The notes under the pieces: generated by a model | The model's input: only the letters and a program-made list of their open reading frames with translations | What the model was told of the DNA's origin: nothing | Databases searched by the model: none | From: an uncultured Roseburia sp. | Lineage (GTDB): Bacteria > Bacillota > Clostridia > Lachnospirales > Lachnospiraceae | DNA length: 34,245 nucleotides | Reading direction: 5' to 3' | Assembly: GCA_900539115.1 (NCBI GenBank) | Contig: UQAQ01000034.1 | Span: forward strand, 1-34,245 | Position numbers and translations under genes: made by a program | Part shown: one piece after another, positions 30,244 to 34,245 of the stretch | How the letters are laid out: each line of letters begins with the position of its first letter | Numbering within the stretch: the first letter of the stretch is position 1

Positions 30244-31398
30244 ATGAAGAAAAACTTTTACAAAAAATTAGCAGTAGCAGCGATGGGGACATTACTTGTG
30301 TTTGCCTGTGCAGGGTGTTCGAAAAAAGAGGCAGACAAGGAAAACGAAGCGGTTGCTGTCGTCAATAACATGCAGCATGCGTCGGCGTCGACAGACGGTG
30401 CCCTTTTATTTAAGGATGGGGTGGTTTATTATTCGGATGTCGAAAAGGGCGTGAGTACACCGCTTTGTACAAAAGCAAACTGCCCGCACACATCCGCTCA
30501 GGAATGTACGGCAAATTATGGAAAGGGCTCGGGAGACGGAATGTGCGCATTCTTTTATGAGAAAAAACTGTATGTTCTTGTGAATGACGAATTGACAAAT
30601 TCCAAATTGTATGTCGCGGATCAAAATGGACAAAATCGGAAAGAAATCGGCAAACTTGACTATTCGGTGAGCGCAAATGCACGGTTTATCGTGAAAGATG
30701 GTATGGCAGCGGCCGTGCTTGAAAAGAATCAAAGTGATGAAAATACCGGCGAAGTTACGTCAATGCCGGTGCTGGTAACGATTGATTTAAAGAGCGGTAC
30801 GGCGACAGAATTGGTTGAGCCATTGAATCAATACCGCGCACAGATTTCGCTGCATAGTGTGAATGACAATACGGTGTACTATAGTTATTCGTATTGGGAT
30901 GAGAAAAAAGAAGTTGTGGATAAGTGCGGGGATCCTGCGACGACGGTGGAAGAAATGAAAGAATTGATGAAAACCAATGCGCATACATTTGCCGGCTTCC
31001 TCTCGACGGATGGAAATCAGGGAAAAGAAAATGAACTGGAGGCGGCCGATGCCCCGAATGTCGTTTATATGGACGAAGACAATGTGTATCTTACGAAGGG
31101 AACGGAAAATTCGTTGTATAAAATGACGTTCGAAACTATGGAAGCGGAAAAAGAGGCTTCCTGGGAGAGTGACATGAATTTTATCGATGGTATGATGGTT
31201 TATGGAGACCGTGCTTCGGAAAAAACCAAATTCCATGCTGTCAATTTTAAGGATGATGGGAAAACCAGTGAGTTTGAGGCGCCTTCCGACAGCTTGTTTA
31301 CTGCGGTGATCGGCGAGGATCTGTATTATACCTATATGCCGGAAGTAAACGAAGAGGGCGAGGGTACGACGGAGCTAGGGGTGGCACATTTGAAATGA
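30244..31398 (+). CDS. Lipoprotein with propeller-like repeats
   Basis: 384 residues. The signal peptide ends in the lipobox FACAGC with Cys25 as the lipid anchor. The mature protein has repeats of the form YYSD / LYVADQNG / YYSYSY / VYLTKG / LYYTYM, short paired strands as in beta-propellers or DUF5050-type repeats. Near residue 78 is the Cys motif CTKANCPHTSAQEC, which recurs in Clostridia lipoproteins and may bind metal or form disulfides. It has the same type of structured leader as the first lipoprotein gene of the cluster, so the two are probably co-regulated. Function is unknown; a surface sensor or accessory of the transporter is inferred. Confidence 0.8.
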   Translation: MKKNFYKKLAVAAMGTLLVFACAGCSKKEADKENEAVAVVNNMQHASASTDGALLFKDGVVYYSDVEKGVSTPLCTKANCPHTSAQECTANYGKGSGDGMCAFFYEKKLYVLVNDELTNSKLYVADQNGQNRKEIGKLDYSVSANARFIVKDGMAAAVLEKNQSDENTGEVTSMPVLVTIDLKSGTATELVEPLNQYRAQISLHSVNDNTVYYSYSYWDEKKEVVDKCGDPATTVEEMKELMKTNAHTFAGFLSTDGNQGKENELEAADAPNVVYMDEDNVYLTKGTENSLYKMTFETMEAEKEASWESDMNFIDGMMVYGDRASEKTKFHAVNFKDDGKTSEFEAPSDSLFTAVIGEDLYYTYMPEVNEEGEGTTELGVAHLK

Positions 31399-31408
31399 TT
31401 ACTGTGCC

Positions 31409-31651
31409 TGCATCGAAGACATCTGCAATCGCTATAATGCGGGCACACAGTGGGATGTCCTGGCCGGCGAGCCTCTGCGTGAGAATTCCACGATAATAAT
31501 TATGGCGTTTCATTCCTTTTAAAATAATGCCGACATATGCGGTGGTACGTTTTACATGGTTTCCGGTACTGTCGTCACGGTTTTCGATAATATCTGCAAA
31601 ACTGTTAAAGCGGTGCTTTTCGTGCAGTTTGCCGGTCCCGTGAATATACAT
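31409..31651 (-). pseudogene. HD-GYP phosphodiesterase remnant with the catalytic core deleted
   Basis: Minus-strand reading from 31651 gives ENRDDSTGNHVKRTTAYVGI, then LKGMKRHNYYRGILTQ, the N-terminal part of an HD-GYP domain. It jumps directly to RLAGQDIPLCARIIAIADVF, the segment that normally follows the GYP motif about 100 residues later. The HD pair, the other metal histidines and the GYP triplet are missing. It is a deletion-derived relic of a cyclic-di-GMP-type phosphodiesterase gene. It occupies most of the 31399-31697 gap. Confidence 0.72.
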
Positions 31652-31697
31652 AATGATAATGTAAAAAACCGGAAATTAAACTTGTTGTTTCAAACGG

Positions 31698-32651
31698 TTA
31701 CCGTACACAGATATAAACCCAGTATACGATATATAAGGCAACCATAAAGATTCCCTCACCCCGGCGGATTTCTTTGCGGGAGCAGGAGAAGATCCAGCAC
31801 AGGATGCTGATAAAAATAAGAAATACGAGGTCGATCGCATTTTCCGTGATAAAGGCAATCGGACTGATCGCAGAACCGACACCGAGTACAAGCAGAATAT
31901 TGAAAATGTTTGAGCCGATGACATTTCCCACTGCCATATCGACTTCATTTTTCCGGGCAGCTACGATCGAGGTGACAAGTTCCGGCAGACTGGTTCCGAT
32001 CGCGCAGATCGTAAGTCCGATCAGTGTCTGGCTCATACCAAATGCCGCAGCGATGTCAGATGCAGAATCTACGACAAAGTCGCCGCCATATTTGATCGCT
32101 ACACCACCAAGTATAATGAATAATAGGCTTTTCCACACCGGGAGAATTTTCGCATCTTCGCCTTCTACCTCAACTTCGATGCCGGCAGCTCTTGCTTTCA
32201 GGGCAGAACGGATCATGACAACGAGGAAGATGGCAAAGCAAACTATAAATACGATACCTTCCACGCGGCTGATCGACATTTCCAGCCAGCCGGCCGCCAA
32301 AAGCAGGATGGCACATACGATAGAAACCGGAAAATCACGCTTTCGTGTATCTTCATGAACGGCGAGCGGTGTAATGATGGCACACACTCCGCATACCACG
32401 AGCAGATTGAATATATTCGAACCTACGACGTTGCTTATTGCCAATGAGTTATTGCCGGCGAGCGATGCGGTCACGCTGACGGAACATTCCGGAAGGCTTG
32501 TCCCCATGGCGACTACCGTCATTCCGACGATCAGGGAAGGCACGCGCAGCTGTTTGGCGATACTGGCGCTTCCGTCTACAAAAAAATCGGCTCCTTTGAT
32601 CAGGAAAACGAAGCCAATAATAAGCAGGATAAATGATTGAAATAATTGCAT
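31698..32651 (-). CDS. Na+/Ca2+ exchanger, CaCA family (YrbG-like)
   Basis: 317 residues, about ten membrane helices in two inverted halves. Both alpha repeats are intact: GMTVVAMGTSLPECSVSVTA ... NVVGSNIFNLLVV in the first half and GLTICAIGTSLPELVTSIVA ... NVIGSNIFNILLVLG in the second. The paired GTSLPE and GSNIFN motifs bind and carry the ions. The protein exports calcium in exchange for sodium or protons across the cytoplasmic membrane. The middle loop contains VEVEGEDAK. AAGGAG lies 6-7 bases before the ATG. Confidence 0.95.
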   Translation of the reverse strand: MQLFQSFILLIIGFVFLIKGADFFVDGSASIAKQLRVPSLIVGMTVVAMGTSLPECSVSVTASLAGNNSLAISNVVGSNIFNLLVVCGVCAIITPLAVHEDTRKRDFPVSIVCAILLLAAGWLEMSISRVEGIVFIVCFAIFLVVMIRSALKARAAGIEVEVEGEDAKILPVWKSLLFIILGGVAIKYGGDFVVDSASDIAAAFGMSQTLIGLTICAIGTSLPELVTSIVAARKNEVDMAVGNVIGSNIFNILLVLGVGSAISPIAFITENAIDLVFLIFISILCWIFSCSRKEIRRGEGIFMVALYIVYWVYICVR

Positions 32652-32762
32652 AGTGTACTCCTTTTAAATTTAGTGAAACGATTCGGGGGATTTCCCCTTC
32701 CACGCATTCGCGTTTTGGTAAATACTAGTGTATCACGATTTAAAAAAAACAACAAGAGGGAA

Positions 32763-32791
32763 GTGACAAAAGAATAAAAGTGTGCTATAAT
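32763..32791 (+). promoter_or_regulatory. Promoter of the membrane zinc protease gene
   Basis: GTGACA (32763-32768), a 17-base spacer and TATAAT (32786-32791) with TG one base upstream, an extended -10. It leaves a leader of about 30 bases before the ATG at 32829. Confidence 0.75.
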
Positions 32792-32828
32792 GCGTACAAT
32801 AAATACAGAATGAACGGAGCGTGATAAA

Positions 32829-33524
32829 ATGTATCCTTATTATACGTATTGGGATCCGACGTACATTCTTGTGGTAATCGGAGCGGTTATCAGCATGATT
32901 GCGTCGGCAAATGTAAAGCGAAGTTTTCAGAAAAACAGCCGGGTTTATAACCAGCGCGGGCTGCGTGCAGAGCAGGTGGCAGAGATGATTCTGCGAAGTG
33001 CCGGTATCACGGATGTCAGCATCCGCCGTGTGAGTGGCGATCTGACAGACCATTATGATCCGAGCAAAAAAGTAGTCAATCTGTCAGATTCGGTGTATGG
33101 CTCGACTTCTGTTTCCGCGGTTGGGGTAGCTGCACACGAATGCGGTCACGTTATCCAGCATGCGAGAGGATATGTGCCAATCACAATCCGTACGGCGCTC
33201 GTACCAATCGTCAATTTTGCTTCCCGGCTTTCGATGCCGCTCATTTTAATTGGTTTGATCCTCGGTTATGTCGGACTGGCAAAAATTGGTGTTGTTCTTT
33301 TCTGCGGCGTCTTGATCTTCCAGCTCGTGACGCTCCCGGTTGAATTTGATGCGTCCGCGCGTGCCATGCGGGTGCTTGACAGCCTCGGAATCCTTTACGG
33401 CGAAGAAATCAAAGGGGCAAGAAAAGTATTGACAGCAGCGGCTCTTACGTATGTGGCAGCTGTTGTGAGTACGGCACTTCAGGTGTTCCGTCTGGTACTT
33501 CTCATAAATAATCGAAGAGATTAA
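32829..33524 (+). CDS. YugP-like membrane zinc metallopeptidase
   Basis: 231 residues. An N-terminal helix (about 12-27) anchors it. The domain with VAEMILRSAGITDVSIRRVSG, LTDHYDPSKKVVNLSDSVYG and VGVAAHECGHVIQHARGY carries the zinc motif HECGH (about residues 103-107). It is followed by several helices (ALVPIVNFASRL, LILIGLILGYVGLAKIGVVL, ALTYVAAVVSTALQVFRLVL). This is the order of the neutral zinc peptidase family that includes B. subtilis YugP. The substrate is unknown. AACGGAG is the ribosome site. Confidence 0.93.
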   Translation: MYPYYTYWDPTYILVVIGAVISMIASANVKRSFQKNSRVYNQRGLRAEQVAEMILRSAGITDVSIRRVSGDLTDHYDPSKKVVNLSDSVYGSTSVSAVGVAAHECGHVIQHARGYVPITIRTALVPIVNFASRLSMPLILIGLILGYVGLAKIGVVLFCGVLIFQLVTLPVEFDASARAMRVLDSLGILYGEEIKGARKVLTAAALTYVAAVVSTALQVFRLVLLINNRRD

Positions 33525-33532
33525 TTTTTCTC

Positions 33533-33561
33533 TTGATATATTGAGCAAATTTAGGTATACT
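33533..33561 (+). promoter_or_regulatory. Promoter of a noncoding RNA gene
   Basis: TTGATA (33533-33538), a 17-base spacer and TATACT (33556-33561). No gene follows; the start near 33568 precedes a strongly structured segment that ends in an intrinsic terminator. Confidence 0.8.
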
Positions 33562-33567
33562 ATAGTT

Positions 33568-33828
33568 ACAGATTTACTTTCCTGGAATGTTCGACACTCT
33601 TGAATTTTTGAACCTACAATACTTTAAACGGGATTCCTATATCTGTGTTTGGATGCCGGGCCATCCCTGCTGACTTGTCAGTACAATGGAAACATTGCAA
33701 ATGGAAGGCAGAAGAGCACATGCGGTCGCCCACCTAGCATATGCTAGGAGTCAAAAATCAGGAACCGGCATTTTGGGAAGTAAAAGAGTACTGCAAGGCG
33801 GCGAGAAATCGTCGCCTTTATCTGTTTT
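33568..33828 (+). ncRNA. Structured noncoding RNA of about 260 nt, identity unresolved (6S- or raiA-like)
   Basis: The ends pair: TTTACTTTCC (33573-33582) with GGGAAGTAAA (33775-33784), continued by GGAATG with CATTTT. Inside are a perfect hairpin CCTAGCATATGCTAGG (33733-33748) on the 3' side, GGATG/CATCC (33651-33666), CTGAC/GTCAG (33670-33681), and CAATG-GAAA-CATTG with a GNRA tetraloop (33684-33697). CTGC/GCAG encloses the last two. It has its own promoter and terminator and no protein frame. The size, closing stem and large internal loop suggest 6S RNA, but the branched tip is less typical of a 6S rod. The raiA-motif RNA is an alternative. Confidence 0.75.
33795..33828 (+). terminator. 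Terminator of the noncoding RNA
   Basis: AAGGCGGCGA pairs with TCGTCGCCTT around a GAAA tetraloop, followed by TATCTGTTTT. Confidence 0.85.
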
Positions 33829-33882
33829 GCGCGATTTATGGTTAGTTTATGGAGTTTATGGTTTGGGCGGTGAGAAATGGAA

Positions 33883-34245
33883 ATGTGGTCCGAGGAGCGA
33901 AAGCGTGGTTCAGGTCAAGCCCTGGTGGCGGGAAGTGTGGTCCGTGGAGAGAAACTGCGGGTTTGGGTCAAGCGCTGGTGGCGGGAAGTGTGGTCCGTGG
34001 GGAGAAATTATGGTCTTGGGTCAAACCTTGGTGGCGGGAAATGTGGTCCAGGGAGCAAAACCGTGCCCTGGGTCAAACTCTGCCCCGCCCGAGTGTGGTC
34101 CAGGGAGAGAAATTATGGTCTTGGGTCAAACCTTGGTGGCGAGAAATGTGGTCCAGGGAGAGAAACTGCGGCCCCGGGTCACGCCCGCCCCCCCCCCAGT
34201 GTGGTCCAGGGGGGCAAACCGCCCCCCCGGGGCACGCCCGGCCCC
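33883..34245. repeat. Tandem 52/53-bp repeat, at least seven units, to the end of the window
   Basis: Units begin (G/A)TGTGGTCC at 33883, 33935, 33988, 34041, 34093, 34146 and 34199. The core is GTGTGGTCC, then GGGAGAGAAA, GGGTCAA and TGGTGGCGGGAA. From about 34160 onward bases turn into C and G runs, which looks like loss of base quality at a contig edge. The period is not a multiple of three, so it is unlikely to be coding. The 33829-33882 stretch before it holds partial, degenerate units. Confidence 0.85.

Noticed and set aside
31774..32358. Plus-strand 194-codon frame opposite the Na+/Ca2+ exchanger
   Set aside because: A shadow of the exchanger: Ser/Ala/Thr-rich reading of the opposite strand, while the minus-strand frame has both full CaCA motifs.
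33883..34245. CRISPR array
   Set aside because: Units are 52/53 bp contiguous repeats with no constant-repeat/unique-spacer pattern and no cas genes near.

Overview
The window looks like a low-GC Clostridia chromosome, most probably Lachnospiraceae. The evidence is AT-rich coding with strong AGGAGG-type ribosome binding sites, lysine-rich secreted proteins with Fn3-like C-termini, an archaeal-type aspartyl-tRNA synthetase joined to gatCAB behind a T-box, and PadR/HAAS-like and M56/BlaI pairs. I could not run searches, so the taxonomy and all family names rest on motif recognition. The last ~60 bases collapse into G/C runs inside a tandem repeat and look like a low-quality contig edge.

Layout. 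(1) 1-7.6 kb: a plus-strand block of exported or membrane proteins. It holds two paralogous secreted proteins, a PPC-like/zinc-knuckle/Fn3 protein, an NlpC/P60-type cell-wall hydrolase with SH3, Thr/Pro repeats and Fn3, small exported proteins and a frameshifted zinc-ribbon gene. (2) 7.7-10.6 kb: a decayed gene, a terminator, then a BlaI-type repressor with its promoter and operator and an M56 (BlaR1/MecR1-like) sensor protease with a large unfamiliar extracellular domain. (3) 10.6-15.9 kb: a structured 193-bp repeat, a T-box with an AAC (Asn) specifier, then AspRS-gatC-gatA-gatB, the transamidation route to Asn-tRNA(Asn). (4) 15.9-16.7 kb: an orphan RelB/DinJ-like antitoxin with a palindromic operator, and a compact locus with the architecture of a type I (Fst/par-like) toxin-antitoxin pair. 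(5) 16.7-19.2 kb: a single-domain alarmone-hydrolase-like HD protein, then a minus-strand PadR operon with three tandem membrane paralogs and a second copy of the structured repeat in its 5' leader.

(6) 19.2-31.4 kb: a plus-strand run diverging from PadR. It has a substrate-binding-like lipoprotein, three ABC ATPases, two FtsX/MacB-like permeases, three ABC-2-like permeases, a 55-residue membrane protein and a second lipoprotein. Coding overlaps within most of the ABC genes suggest one polycistron. The two lipoprotein genes, at opposite ends, carry homologous structured leaders. The make-up resembles YtrBCDEF-like composite exporters; the substrate is unknown. (7) 31.4-34.2 kb: an HD-GYP gene remnant, a CaCA-type Na+/Ca2+ exchanger, a YugP-like membrane zinc protease, an independently promoted structured noncoding RNA of ~260 nt, and a 52/53-bp tandem repeat running to the end.

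The most notable items are the Fst/par-like locus at 16.34-16.62 kb, the branched palindromic repeat with a compensatory base change between copies, the paired leaders around the ABC cluster, and the unassigned structured RNA near 33.6 kb.
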